Assembly (NCBI RefSeq): GCF_029784165.1
Contig: NC_073696.1
Span: 46,579,858 to 46,643,857, forward strand
DNA length: 64,000 nt
Direction of reading: 5' to 3'
Source of the DNA: Wyeomyia smithii
Lineage: Eukaryota > Arthropoda > Insecta > Diptera > Culicidae
The notes below the pieces were generated by a model. It saw nothing but the letters and a program-made list of their open reading frames with translations. It did not search any database and was not told where the DNA came from. How positions within the stretch are numbered: the first letter of the stretch is position 1; every line of letters begins with the position of its first letter. Of this stretch, positions 19,436 to 33,483 are shown piece by piece. Made by a program: the position numbers and the translations under genes.

Positions 19436-21696
19436 CAGGCTCACATACAGGACACATAATACATTCCCGTTTTACTAGGTCCTAAACATTCAGGACACTT
19501 CGACCAATCCCTAACCCCGAAAATATGGTCGCCAAAGGAAGTGACTGTAGTTGCCAAAGAGTAAGTTCACCAGAAGAAACTTGGGAAACTGCGGACAGAA
19601 AAGGGACAGTGGAGTTTGTGTCAACTGTACCGGAATGAGCACGTAAAGTTCCCGTGAAAATTAAAGTTCCGCTGCAACGTCGAAGACTGCAATGAACGGC
19701 ACAATTTACTTCTGCACCCGGAGAGATCACCGCGAATTGCAACATTTACACCATTATCCCGCAGACCTCCATTATCTTCAAGTCAAGTCTATCGAACATG
19801 GAAGAGCACAGCAAAAAGGACACGCTGTTCGGACATCCCGAGGTCTTAAAGAAGAAGAAAAAATAAGAAGACGGCCGGAAGCCGAATGAAGAGGAATAGG
19901 AGAGTGAAGAAATAGTAAAAGAAGAGTCTCAAAGGAGAGCAGTGAAGAAAAAAGTAAGATAGTTCTGACTGCGAGGACGAAAGCTCGAAAAGGCTTCAGG
20001 GAAGAGGAAGAACAAACGAGTTCTCTAAATCAAAAACCTACGAAATTCCAGTTGTCGTCGCGTAAGTTTCTGTCTCTGAAGCTGCCAACTTTTTCCGGCA
20101 AGCTGGAAGAGTGGCCGCTATTTATAAGCAGCTACGAGATGTCGACAAAAGCGTGTGGTTTCTCAAAAGAGGTGAACTTAGTGCGTATCCAAGAGTTTCT
20201 GAAAGCAGAGGAACTAGAGGCAGTTTGAAGCAGACTTCTACTCCCGAAGGCAGCCCCAAAGATCATCGAAACCTTTGCGAATGCTTTTCGGTCGTCCAGA
20301 AGCGCTTCTCAACTACTGTTAACGAAGATCCACAACGTAGCCCCTCCGAAACAAGATAAATTGGATAGTTCTATCAGTTTCGGAGTGCCTGTTCAGCGGC
20401 TTGCTGATCATTTAGAAGCGACGGGACTGATTACTCATCTGATTAACCTGATGCTCATGCAGGAGTTGATTGACAAGCTGCCCGCAGGAACGTAGATGGA
20501 ATGAATGCGATATCGCAGGAAGTCGGCGATCGTCACGCTAAGCACGTTGTGTGGATTTCTTGTCCCGTATCGTTAAGGATGCAAGCGAGATCACGTCGCT
20601 GGGAGAGTCGTCCCAGTTCAAGGAAAAAGGAAGATCAAGGCGGAAACATTAAGGATTCCTGTACGCTCACGGTGGGGCAGAGAGGAAAGTGCCACCAGCG
20701 AAGAAAAGGACACCGTTCAGGTTTTGCGAAAAGTAGATCACCGGATCAGGAATTGCGACAGACTCCGAAACCTTCGACACGCCGACCGTTGGGCAGCTGT
20801 GGGACAGTCAACTATGCCTGAATGATCACGGAAATTTCCCGTGCATGCTAAAATTCCGTTGCAACGTCGAAGACTGCAATGAACGGCACAATTCACTCCT
20901 TCATCCGGAGCGATCAGCGAATTGCAACATTCACGCCATTATCCCGAAGACTACCATGATCTTCCGCATGATGCCAGTTACGATGTACTGCAGAAATATC
21001 GTCGTGGAAACGATCGCATTTCTGGACTAATTAACAGATTGGGAGTACGTGGAGTGATACAACCACTACATCTACACAGACATCTACAGCCGGAGTATCC
21101 TAGGTCGAGAAGCTCGCGGTGCGGGAAGTCCAGGATCGTAAATCTGGATCGGAGGCATCCCTGAGGACTCACAGAGAGTGGATCTGATTATCTCCGCCCT
21201 ATGATCATCGGAGCGATTCAACATAAAGATCGCGCATACTGTGGAGACCTGAAATTGCCGCGGTCAGATCGAAGCTTAGCTGGAGCTTCACGACCACAAT
21301 GGAAAAATCTGGGATTTCGGCCGCGTTACTGCCTGGAGCAAAAAAGAACAGAAGAGCTAGGGAGATTGTGGAGAAGACGACTGTGAGAGTGGGAGATCGT
21401 TTTAAGACATACCTGCAGAAAGATTCTGGCATGTACAACAAGGTTCGCTGTATAATTACCGACTATTTGGTGCAGGGATAACCACACGTAGCCACACCGT
21501 TGGAGGTAGCGGAGTTCGATAGCAGTAAGGTGTGGTACATTCTCCCAAACGTTGTCTACAATCCGAGGAAGAAGAAGCATAGCTTGGTGTCTGATGCAAG
21601 AGCAGCAGTTGGATGAGTCTCGCTGAACTCAAAACTCGGACGTGTTAACCGCACTCTCTGCGATACTCTGGAAGTTCCGTATAAGGAGAATCAGGT

Positions 21697-22086
21697 TTGG
21701 CACGGATATGTACCATCAGATGTTATTACGGACAGTTTTTGCTCCACAATGATCCCTCGTCGGCTCCGTTGCTGTATGTAATGGACGTAGTTGTATTCAG
21801 GGTCACCACCATGCCGTCGCTAGCGCTATTCACCAAGAACCATAACGCAAAAGAGTTCACAAAGCAGTTCCCGAAAGCAACAGAGGCGATCGTAGAAAAC
21901 CACTATGTCGACGATTATTTAGACAACGTCGAAACCGTTGAAGAAGCAGTGAAACGGGCGCAAGACGTGCTCTATGTGCATTCCAAGAGTGGATCTGCGG
22001 AACAGAGTGTTCAACTATGGGCGAGCAGAAAACTGGTCAGTGCGTGCGGTTCTGCGGAGATAAAGAGACAGATTATGAGCGAGTAA
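21697..22086 (+). pseudogene. BEL/Pao reverse transcriptase fragment with YVDD box
   Basis: This is the longest undisturbed piece of the element, 129 codons. It contains FTKNHNAKEF, KATEAIVENHYVDDYLD and VEEAVKRAQDVLYVHS, a good match to the palm of BEL/Pao reverse transcriptases with both catalytic Asp residues kept. The frame breaks on both sides, and the following 2 kb is the hairpin insertion. Confidence 0.85.
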
Positions 22087-22301
22087 GAGTCGTGTGGAAT
22101 TCGGCCAACGACGAATTCTCTTTCTCTGAAGGACAAGCTTACACCGTATCTTCCCGGTGAGCAACTACCGACGAAGAGAGTAGTTTTGAGCTGTGTCATG
22201 ACTTCTTCGACCCGTTAGGACTGTTGTCCTTCTTCACGTTCTTAGGGAAACTTGAGATCCAGGACTTGTGGCGAAATCGATTGAGAGTGCGCTGAACAAT
22301 G

Positions 22302-24329
22302 CACAGTGGTCCAATAAGGCAAAAAGTGGAACTTAATTCCATAGCGCCTTTCAACTTCATCCTAGTTTAATAGTGTCTTCGGAGCAATTGTTTGTATAAA
22401 TGACCCGCATAATTGCAAATTGTCAAAAAATATGAAAAGGTTACCATACTAAAAATAAAAAAAATAACTTTTTTGTGTTAAGGGATAGAAAAACAATTTA
22501 TTCAGCAAAGTTGAAGAAAATTCAAAAATATGAAACTTTGTTGAACAAATGAAAATCCTATCTTTTTTCAGTACAATGTTATAAAGTATTTTACATGGAA
22601 CTTATTTAAAAGTAAGTTTTTTGTACTTAACTTTTGTTAGTTGCATTTTAGACAAAAGTGTAGTTCGGAGGAATAGTTGGGGCACACAAAACACACATTT
22701 TTGCCAAAGACCATATATCTCCAGGACTTTTCTTTACAAAGTTATATCATATTTTAGCTTAATTTTTGATACCTTTAAGAACGTATAGGATAAAAAGGGG
22801 CAAATGGAGTCATGATGTCATTACTTTTCCTTGAAGTTAAGCTAAAGTACTATAAACTTCTTTAGGTTCCATTTGTCCGAATCCACCCATTTCAAAGTAC
22901 GGCGAGCATATGTCACAGTTGGTTTTCATATATCAAAAATACTAACTTTTTTGTGTTAAGAGATAGAGGAATGGTTTATTCGGCAAAGTTTTAGAACGTT
23001 CAAAAATATAAAACTTTGCTGAATAAACGAAATCCCTATCTACATTGCGAATAGAGTTACGGAGTATTTCATGTAAAAGTTACTTAAAAGTTAGTTTTTT
23101 GTACTTAACTTTTGTTAGTTACATTTCACTAGAAAGTGTTGTTCTAAAGAAGCATTTGGGCATACAAAAACACGTTTTTGTTGAAGGCCACATATCTCCA
23201 GGACTTTTCCTTACAAAGATATAGCACATTTCAGCTAATTTTTTGATAACTTTAAGAACGTATAAAGGAAAAAGGGGCAAGCGGAATCATAATGTCAATT
23301 CTATTTCTCGAAGTTAAGCTCAAGTGCTAAAAACTGCTTTGAGTTCCATCTGTCCCAATCCACCTTATCTTTATTCTATACGTTGTTGAAGTTAACGAAA
23401 AAATATGCTGAAATGTGCTATAACTTTGTAGGGAAAAGTCCTGGAGATGTGTGGCCTTCAATAAAAACGTGTGTTTTGTATGCCCAAATGCTTCTTTAGA
23501 ACAACGTTTTCTTGTGAAATGTAACTAACAAAAGTTAAGTAGAAAAAACTAACTTTTAAGTAACTTTTACATGAAATACTCTGTAACTCTGTTCCCAATT
23601 AAGTTAGGAATTTTGTTCGTTCAGCAAAGTTTCATATTTTTGCACGTTATAAAACTTTGTCCAATAAACCATTCCTCAACCTCTTAACACAAAAAAGTTA
23701 GAACTTTTGATATATGAAAACCTACTGTGACATGTGCTCGACGTACTCTAAAATGGGTGGATTGGGACAAATTGAACCTAGTACTTCAGCTTAAATTCAA
23801 GTAAAAGTATTGACATCATGATTCCACTTGCCCCTTTTTAACCTATAAGTTCTTGAAGTTATCAAAAAATAAGCTAAAATTTGAAATAACTTTGTAAGGA
23901 AAAGCCCTGGAGATATATGTTCTTTGGCAAAAATGTGTGTTTTGTGTGCCCTAACAATTCCTCCGAACTACACTTTCGGGTAAAATGCAACTAACAAAAG
24001 TTAAGTACAAAAAACTAACTTTTAAATAAGTTCCATGTAATATACTTTATAACTTTGTACCAAAAGAAGATAGATTTTTCATTTGTTCAACAAAGTTTCA
24101 TATTTTTGAGTTTTCTACAACTTTGCTGAATAAACTGTTCTTCTATCTCCTAAAACAAAAAAGTTATTTTTATTTATTTTAGTATAGTAAACTTTTTATA
24201 TTTTTTGACAATTTGCAATTATGCGGGTCATTCATACAAACAATTGCTCCGAAGGCACTGTTAAGCTAGGATGAAGTTGAAAGGCGCTATGGAATTAAGT
24301 TCCACTTTTTGCCTTATTCGACCACTGTG
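22302..24329. mobile_element. 2.0 kb palindromic element with CACAGTG termini (Transib-like) inside BEL/Pao
   Basis: The ends are CACAGTGGTC(C/G)AATAAGG and its inverse, flanked by CAATG at 22297-22301 and 24330-24334, a 5-bp duplication. The two halves are inverted copies of each other over almost the full length (for example AATTGCAAATTGTCAAAA near 22410 and its complement near 24205), with the centre near 23370. Within each arm a second, diverged copy of the pattern recurs, e.g. near 22490 and 22960. The heptamer CACAGTG and a 5-bp duplication are hallmarks of Transib, the superfamily related to RAG1. No transposase is encoded. Removing it restores the BEL/Pao coding order. Confidence 0.75.
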
Positions 24330-24457
24330 CAATGGAATCAGTGGATCGCTAGACTACCCGACATATAAAAAGTTCAGATTCCTCGCTGTGGGCAAATCAG
24401 TCAGGCAAAATACAGCAACGTATAACTGCATGCCTATGTTGACGCAAGGTGGTGCGG

Positions 24458-24570
24458 CGTACTTTCGGACCAAGACGGCTAGCGGTCTAGTGTGCTCTCT
24501 GGTGATGGCGCGGTCAGAAGTAGCACCATTGAAGTATTTGTCGATTCCTCGCCTGGAGCTACAGCGACCG
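24458..24570 (+). pseudogene. BEL/Pao RNase H-region fragment
   Basis: Reads AYFRTKTASGLVCSLVMARS then EVAPLKYLSIPRLELQ in one frame, the conserved region after the reverse transcriptase in BEL/Pao polyproteins. It directly continues the coding order interrupted by the hairpin element. Confidence 0.8.
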
Positions 24571-25559
24571 AGCGGGGAGCTAACTTAGCTCAGCCAAGCT
24601 CTCCAGTTATATCGTCGGAATGTATTCTCTGGAGGTAAAGCAGTGATGTATTTGGAGCGACCCGAAGACAGTGCTACCGTCAATCCATTCAAACCATCGC
24701 CGGTGGAATCCTCAACCTCACGAAGCTGGACGAATGGTGCTCGGTTCCAACGAAGGTCAATATAGCTGGCGCGATGACGGAGGGAGTTGAAAATCATAGC
24801 TAGTGTTCTGATAGACTGTGATTTCGTGGTCCAGATTTCCTCTACCAATCAAAGGATATGTGTCCGAAGCAGGACAGAATCAAGTCAATATAAAGATAAA
24901 AGATTCGAGCCTGTCTTTTGTTCCACGATGTTGTAGTAACAGAGCCGATAGTGGATGTACACCGCTTTTCGAGATAGAAGATGTTAGTCCGAACGATAGC
25001 ATGCGTATACCGATTTGCGACAAAATGCAGAAAGAAGGGACACGGTTTGAGGATCGAACGTTACCGACAACCGACAGGCTGAAGAAGTTTGTGCAATCCG
25101 GCAGCAATCGACGACGCCATTAAAACGATAGGAGTATCAAAAAGCTGAGACGTACCGACCAACACAGGCAGAGGCCTTTTTGGCGAGGTCAAGGCAATGA
25201 AAAAGAATCAGGAGCTCTTGAGAGGCGGCTGAGTCCATTCCTAGACCAGCAAGAGGTCTTGCGGATGAAGGAGAAAACGATGCGAGGATCGTCCCTTTTT
25301 CCGAGCTTAGGATTCCGATCATCCTGCGGAAGAAACAACCGGTGACCGGCAAGTTACTCGAGCACTATCACCGGCTAGTCGCATATGGGAACATAGAAAC
25401 TGCCGTCAGCGAACTCCGGCAGCGATTCAGCATCCTCAGTATGTGGACGAGATTGAGCACATCGGAGAGGCCTGCTTCTGGTGTAGAGTAAAGAAGTGTC
25501 AGCCGCAGAACCCACACATGGCTCCGCTGCTAAAGTCCCAGCGTAGATTATTGTGGACC

Positions 25560-26064
25560 GTTTACGGTCACCGTCGGACGCAGAGCGGAGAAGGGAAACG
25601 TCTGTCTGTTTACTTACATGTCAATTAGGGCTGTACATCTGGAAGTAGCTCACAGCTTGACGACACAATCGTGTTCAATGGCTATCCGACGTTTCGTGTG
25701 TCGCAAAGACAGACAACTGGACGAACTTCTGAACACCCAGCAAAGAGGTTGTGAAGTAGATAACAATGGATGTTGAAGACGCCTTTACCGATGCCGGAAC
25801 TCGGTCGAACTTTTACCCGCCAAGCTCACCTCACATGGGCGGGTCTGGAAGTGGTTGGTTCGCTCTCTCAAGACTGCACTGAGCGTTCTCAACAGTGGGC
25901 GAAAGTTGACCGGCGAAGCTCTGCTGACTACTCTTGCGGAAGCGGAAGATTTAATCAACTCGCACCCTCTAACGTACTCGTCGTTGAAGACAGGAGTGGA
26001 TGAAGCTCTGACGCCGAATCGCTTCTTTCGGCGACGAAGTGGCATTCAGAATCACCGCCACTAA
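25560..26064 (+). pseudogene. BEL/Pao integrase fragment
   Basis: In shifting frames this reads RAVHLEVAHSLTTQS, MAIRRFVCRKDRQ, VWKWLVRSLKTALS, EDLINSHPLTYSSL and EALTPNRFF, which follow the BEL/Pao integrase core and C-terminal part. It is broken by at least two frameshifts. Confidence 0.8.
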
Positions 26065-26330
26065 GTTGTGAGGAATTAGTCTCCGTAGCGAATGATACAA
26101 TAAGGGAGAAGTGGGTACGAGGCATCGTCGTCGAAACCGTCCAAGGCTCGGATGAAAGGATCAGGCAAACGGTATTCAGGACTGCCAATGGTGATTGCAG
26201 GCGGCCAGTGATGAAGCTCGCGGTGCGGGAAGTCCAGGATCGTAAATCTGGATCGGAGGCATCCCTGCCATAGTTACCAGGAGGGGTATGTGCGCACCTA
26301 CGAGTACTGAATACAACCCTTGCGACGCAC

Positions 26331-27840
26331 GTCAACGGAATGGTGAGTGAGTGGACAGGTAGGCAGAAAAGATATTATAAATGAGAAATGATCGGTGAGG
26401 GGTAATAGATGTAAACAATAATAAATTGGAATAGAATAGGTTAGTTAAAAATAAAAAGTAGTATGGAAGAGCTAAAACGTGGTGCGTTAAAGCGTGTGAG
26501 TTGATTTTCTGCAATATTTTATTAGTTCACAGTAGGGCAGAGAATTCTTTTGGGATCTTTTGGAAATTCCATCAAGTAAGTTAGGTTATTTGCGCGAAGA
26601 AAATCATCAAATTTAATAAAATAATCGTCGTAGGAATACAGCAGGCACCCACAGCTAATTTGGAATAGAAAGTGAGTAGAATTAGGAGTCGCTTTGCTTT
26701 GTTTATTTAAAAACAGATGTTCAACATTCATAGGGAGTGAAATCCTCACTTCAACCTGAATGAAAAGGATTTGTAGGGGGAAAAACCGTCAGCGTAAGCA
26801 ATAATGAGCAATTCCCGCTGAAACCAGGCCAAACGGTGCACAAGGCCTTTCGAATTTGATTTGAATGCCCATAGTTGTTAGAAATAGAAAGAAAACTAAT
26901 AACGCAATTTTTGTTCGATCAATTTGGTTGACCCCTCGGTCACCAAGGGGTGAAACAGTTTCTATAAAAGATGAAATTTTAGTAATTCTTGATGTTTTAT
27001 ATGAGCTATATCTCTGAAAATCGTTATGGAACCAACTACAAGTAGCACTTTTCTGTAAAGAGGAATGATAGAGCTTTTATTTGGTGTGATCAGAATTTTG
27101 TCCGCCATCTTGAGTTTAGCCGCCATCTTGGATTATATCAGCAAATTGCGGCTTTGACCCTGTTCGCAAATACCGATTTTTAATCTGAGACAAGCATTGG
27201 AAAGCTGCAAAAAATGCTATAAGATGCAATTAAAAAATTAGGTGAGCATCTGTGTTAACCAACCGATTTTCCGAACGATGTTGATACATTCCGAACAATC
27301 AACGAGTTCGAAAATTGAATTACAATTTTCTGCATTTAAGCGGATGCATAGAGGATTTTTTAATCGATTGCTACAAGAACGAAGACAATGTATTGAAAAC
27401 TAACCGACCTATTAACATTTGATTGGACATATTTTTCCCTTTCTCCGTTTTCATATATTCCTATACCTAGCCGAATTTCCTGAGAGACGTAGCTGTACGT
27501 CTATATCGTACGCATCGTTTCGCATGCTTGCTGTGTACAATGAGCGGGAGGAGGGAGCAAAACCAGAAAAAATATTCTCTTTCGGTAAAATTTCAAAAAA
27601 TTCGGATAAAAAGATTTCAATGAAAATAAAACCCGGTGCTCTAATAATCAGTTGAATTATAAACCCCCATAAAGAAAACGAATACAAAGTACAATAAGAC
27701 ATTCAATAAACCTCACAAAATTATTCTTTCCAAAATAGGAAGCAGAATAGTAACATTATTTTTAATGAAACATAAACAATGAAAGGGAACATTTTCGGAT
27801 GTTCACGGATGCGCTGTAAAGTATGTGTTCACATAATATA
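26331..27840. other. Non-coding interval
   Basis: No gene found. A repeat-like phrase GCCGCCATCTTG occurs in the 27105-27130 region, and the rest is AT-rich. Confidence 0.4.
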
Positions 27841-27940
27841 TACACTATTGTTTATTATAAATCATAATATTTACACTTTGTACACATTTGTCTAACATTC
27901 CTTCATTCTCTCAAAGTTCTGCTTAACCGAATTTCACCAC

Positions 27941-28147
27941 TCAACCAATCACAATCCCCGGTGGCGCCGGAAAGAATCTCGTGGGTTTTCTCGATGTGTA
28001 TGGCCGCGTATAATAACCATAGGATCCCGAGCCGTACCATCCAGGGTAGGGATAAAGAAATTGATAACACCCCAAACAGGGTGCCGGTATTGATTCGATT
28101 GTCGAAAAGTAGAGCCACACTAAACTAAACAGCAAAGCTAGTTTCAT
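27941..28147 (-). CDS. FFPAPP-family secreted peptide precursor C
   Basis: A 68-residue precursor on the minus strand. Residues 1-19 form the signal peptide (MKLALLFSLVWLYFSTIES). The mature chain begins IPAPCLGCYQFLYPYPGW, with two Cys and many Tyr, Gly and Pro. The end is TSRKPTR-FFPAPPGIVIG-stop. The basic site is a single Arg in the context RKPTR rather than a dibasic pair, so processing may be less efficient or use a different protease. The predicted FFPAPPGIVI-amide is the same as for precursor B, although the rest of the two proteins is clearly different. A poly(A) signal lies at 27851-27856 (minus). It stands about 11 kb from precursors A and B, separated by the BEL/Pao element. Confidence 0.85.
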   Translation of the reverse strand: MKLALLFSLVWLYFSTIESIPAPCLGCYQFLYPYPGWYGSGSYGYYTRPYTSRKPTRFFPAPPGIVIG

Positions 28148-28187
28148 GTTTACCAGTACAGTACACTAAGTTGTTTATCTTGCAGAC

Positions 28188-28232
28188 GACTGATCGAGTT
28201 CGGTTTCGGTTTCGGTTTAACTTTAACTGCTA
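28188..28232 (-). promoter_or_regulatory. Predicted core promoter of FFPAPP gene C
   Basis: The minus strand has TCAGTC (28193-28188) about 40 bases upstream of the start codon. Upstream of it there is a GGTTTC-type hexamer run and TTAAAGTTAAA, a weak TATA substitute. The TCAGTC initiator matches that of gene B. Confidence 0.45.
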
Positions 28233-28234
28233 AC

Positions 28235-29640
28235 AAACGCTGGCTTATGTCTGGTGGATATGCTAATGGCAGATTCAAATAAACACATCGTAAATTCCAC
28301 AACTGCCACCAATTAGCGTGCTGATATTACGCAGATAATAAATACCGGAGTTAAGAATAACAGACAGGTTACGAAGATCTCTCCTACAATGATGGGATAT
28401 GCAAAGAAGAACTTTTACCGATGGGCCTTAACAAGTTACAAACTGAAATTTTGTTTACCAGTAAGACAGAAAATGGTTCATCACTTCCCGGGAAGTTGGA
28501 ACGGACGTGCTATTCCGAGTGAAAAAAAAATCCGGAAGCGATAATTTTTCTCACTCCTCTGCTAGCCTATGAATTGAAGCGTAAAGTAACAACTGAGTTA
28601 TTCAAGAAATGGACTACGTGAGACTTTTACACCAAAGTTTGTGCATGACAGCAGCTGTATTGGATATTTGCAAATTTAGTTAACGTGTGATGAGTGACAG
28701 TATATACAAATTGATATGCGTTTCGCCTTTTCGGATGAGTAAAAGCTCCATGTGCCGCAACGGATGATTCAAATGCCGCGAACTATTAATGGGAATTAGC
28801 ACTCGTACAAGAGAACGGTTCATATAAGAGAACCATGTCAGTTCACGACTCTTCTGATCAACCGCCAAAGTCATGAAACACGATGTTTTTCCTTTAATTT
28901 AATAATTTACGTTTTTATATGATCAACGTTATTAAAGAGCAAAAATTAACCCATCACTGCGTCACTTTCAATTTTACTCATCTAAGTAAAAAAATAATAG
29001 GTCCGACTGACACGCTTTATTACTAGAATTCAAATTAAAAGCTCTTAATTTTTGTATACCTAGCCGACAATGCATCATCGAACTCAGTTAAAAGTGAAGC
29101 TTTTGAGCACTGGCTGCTGATTACTGTAGTATTATTATAAGAGGCATACAAATTTATCACCTCCGTCTTAATTATATGCTGTTCCTAGCGTTACTTGTCT
29201 CTGATTAACCCGTGCTGTATGCGTGGTAAGATGTCACGCGACCACGATTTGTGGTGATTCAGCTCTTGTCTATGAGTTTCACCTCAGCTAAAATTAGCGT
29301 GTTTTGTTGGTAAACTGTGTAGATGACTTAAAAGTGTTAGCGAATATTTTACTCAAACAACTAGTAGGAAATTGAATTATTAACTAGACTAGACTACAAA
29401 CATCGAACAATAAATTTTATATAATTGGATTAAAGCCATGGCCTTTATCAAATTGGTGCTACCTCAAAAGTCAGTTATCTGTGATAAATCGAGTTACTCT
29501 ATCGATACACTGAAAATGTTTCTATTAAAAGCAATGTGATTAACACATGGATTATTTCATCTTTCGAAAGTGATTTTATCGGACTAATAAATTATCACTT
29601 CCCGCATGAAATAAATTCAGCAACATCTACGCAGTTTACA
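28235..29640. other. Intergenic interval between FFPAPP genes C and D
   Basis: About 1.4 kb between two divergently oriented peptide genes. No open frame with family features. A 64-codon ATG frame at 28680-28874 (minus) has no signal peptide or recognisable motif and was not called. Confidence 0.45.
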
Positions 29641-29644
29641 ACCG

Positions 29645-29682
29645 TATAAGTAGAAAAAACTGTCTTCACTGTAATTTAGTCA
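29645..29682 (+). promoter_or_regulatory. Core promoter of FFPAPP gene D
   Basis: TATAAGTAG (29645-29653) lies 31 bases before TTAGTCAC (29676-29683), a plausible initiator. The 5'UTR would be about 70 bases. Confidence 0.6.
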
Positions 29683-29750
29683 CACTCCTACGAAGTAGCG
29701 GTTAACAATTTAACTTTCGGATTTATTACTTCCTTGTTAGTGCTGCTACA

Positions 29751-30050
29751 ATGAAGTTCCTCTCAGTATGCGTTTTGGTGATGGCATCAGCCGTTGCGAT
29801 CGTACATTCAGTTCCATTACTGGTCACGACTATAGATCCGGATTGGGATTCGGATTCAGAGTCAGATTCCAGTTCAGAGGAGGATTTCATCGATGGCAAC
29901 AATGATTTATTATTCGGGATCGCACGAAATACAACGCTAGTTATTAAGAGAACTACAACAACAGCAAAAACAACAATACCAGCAACAATAACCAAACTAA
30001 CAAGGACAACTAAGAGGTTTTTCCCTGCACCACCATCTATTGTGGGTTAA
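29751..30050 (+). CDS. FFPAPP-family secreted peptide precursor D
   Basis: A 99-residue precursor, the longest of the group. Residues 1-20 are the signal peptide (MKFLSVCVLVMASAVAIVHS). The middle is unlike the others: an acidic Asp/Ser/Glu block (DWDSDSESDSSSEEDF, 31-46), then a Thr/Lys-rich stretch (61-87) likely to be O-glycosylated, with an internal VIKR that could be a second cleavage site. The end is TTKR-FFPAPPSIVG-stop. Lys-Arg at 88-89 and Gly99 predict FFPAPPSIV-amide. Only the last dozen residues are shared with precursors A-C, so selection seems to act on the C-terminal peptide. The gene is followed closely by a long (TA)n tract. Confidence 0.83.
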   Translation: MKFLSVCVLVMASAVAIVHSVPLLVTTIDPDWDSDSESDSSSEEDFIDGNNDLLFGIARNTTLVIKRTTTTAKTTIPATITKLTRTTKRFFPAPPSIVG

Positions 30051-30166
30051 TTATTGTTCGAAATTGTTAGAAGACTGATTGCGATGACGCATTGCTGCCA
30101 ATGATGCTTTAATATCGATAAATTAGGTAATTGTGATTTAGATAGACTTATTGTGTAATTTGATAC

Positions 30167-30925
<759 letters not shown>

Positions 30926-30929
30926 AATC

Positions 30930-33200
<2,271 letters not shown>

Positions 33201-33483
33201 TAGTTGGCCCGTAGTGGCTAGCCACTTTCAAATGCATTTTGGATTATTGAAAGTTTGCATTTAATCTAAAACAATAAATTATTTTTTGAAGTATCGAATT
33301 GAAGTTCAAAATGAAACTATAACACTATCGACAATTCGATGCAGATGGCCAACGCTGGTTGAAAACTTAATAAATTATCTAAACTGCGATAAATCCTTCG
33401 TTCAGTAGATAATGAAAACGCATAGATTGATTGCTTACTTTAAAACGAATCTGCATCTCGCTTCTTTTACGGACCCACTGCAC

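Larger units (their letters stand above)
19640..26330 (+). mobile_element. Decayed, rearranged BEL/Pao LTR retrotransposon
   Basis: Plus-strand fragments occur in gag-pol order. They are: a gag zinc-knuckle-like CNVEDCNERHN (about 19670-19710 and again 20855-20895), gag (LPTFSGKLEEWPLFISSYE near 20075-20135; GRPEALLN near 20290), reverse transcriptase with NHYVDDYLD (near 21897-21925), RNase H-like AYFRTKTASGLVCSLV and VAPLKYLSIPRLELQ (near 24455-24565), and integrase (LINSHPLTYSSL, EALTPNRFF near 25950-26030). The YVDD box and the PLKYLSIPRLELQ signature identify BEL/Pao. Stops and frameshifts are everywhere. A zinc-knuckle segment is duplicated and a 55-base piece occurs at both 21111 and 26214. 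No LTR pair is apparent. The element is dead. Confidence 0.85.

Noticed and set aside
28680..28874. 64-codon ATG frame on the minus strand
   Set aside because: No signal peptide, motif or promoter; length is within chance for this region.
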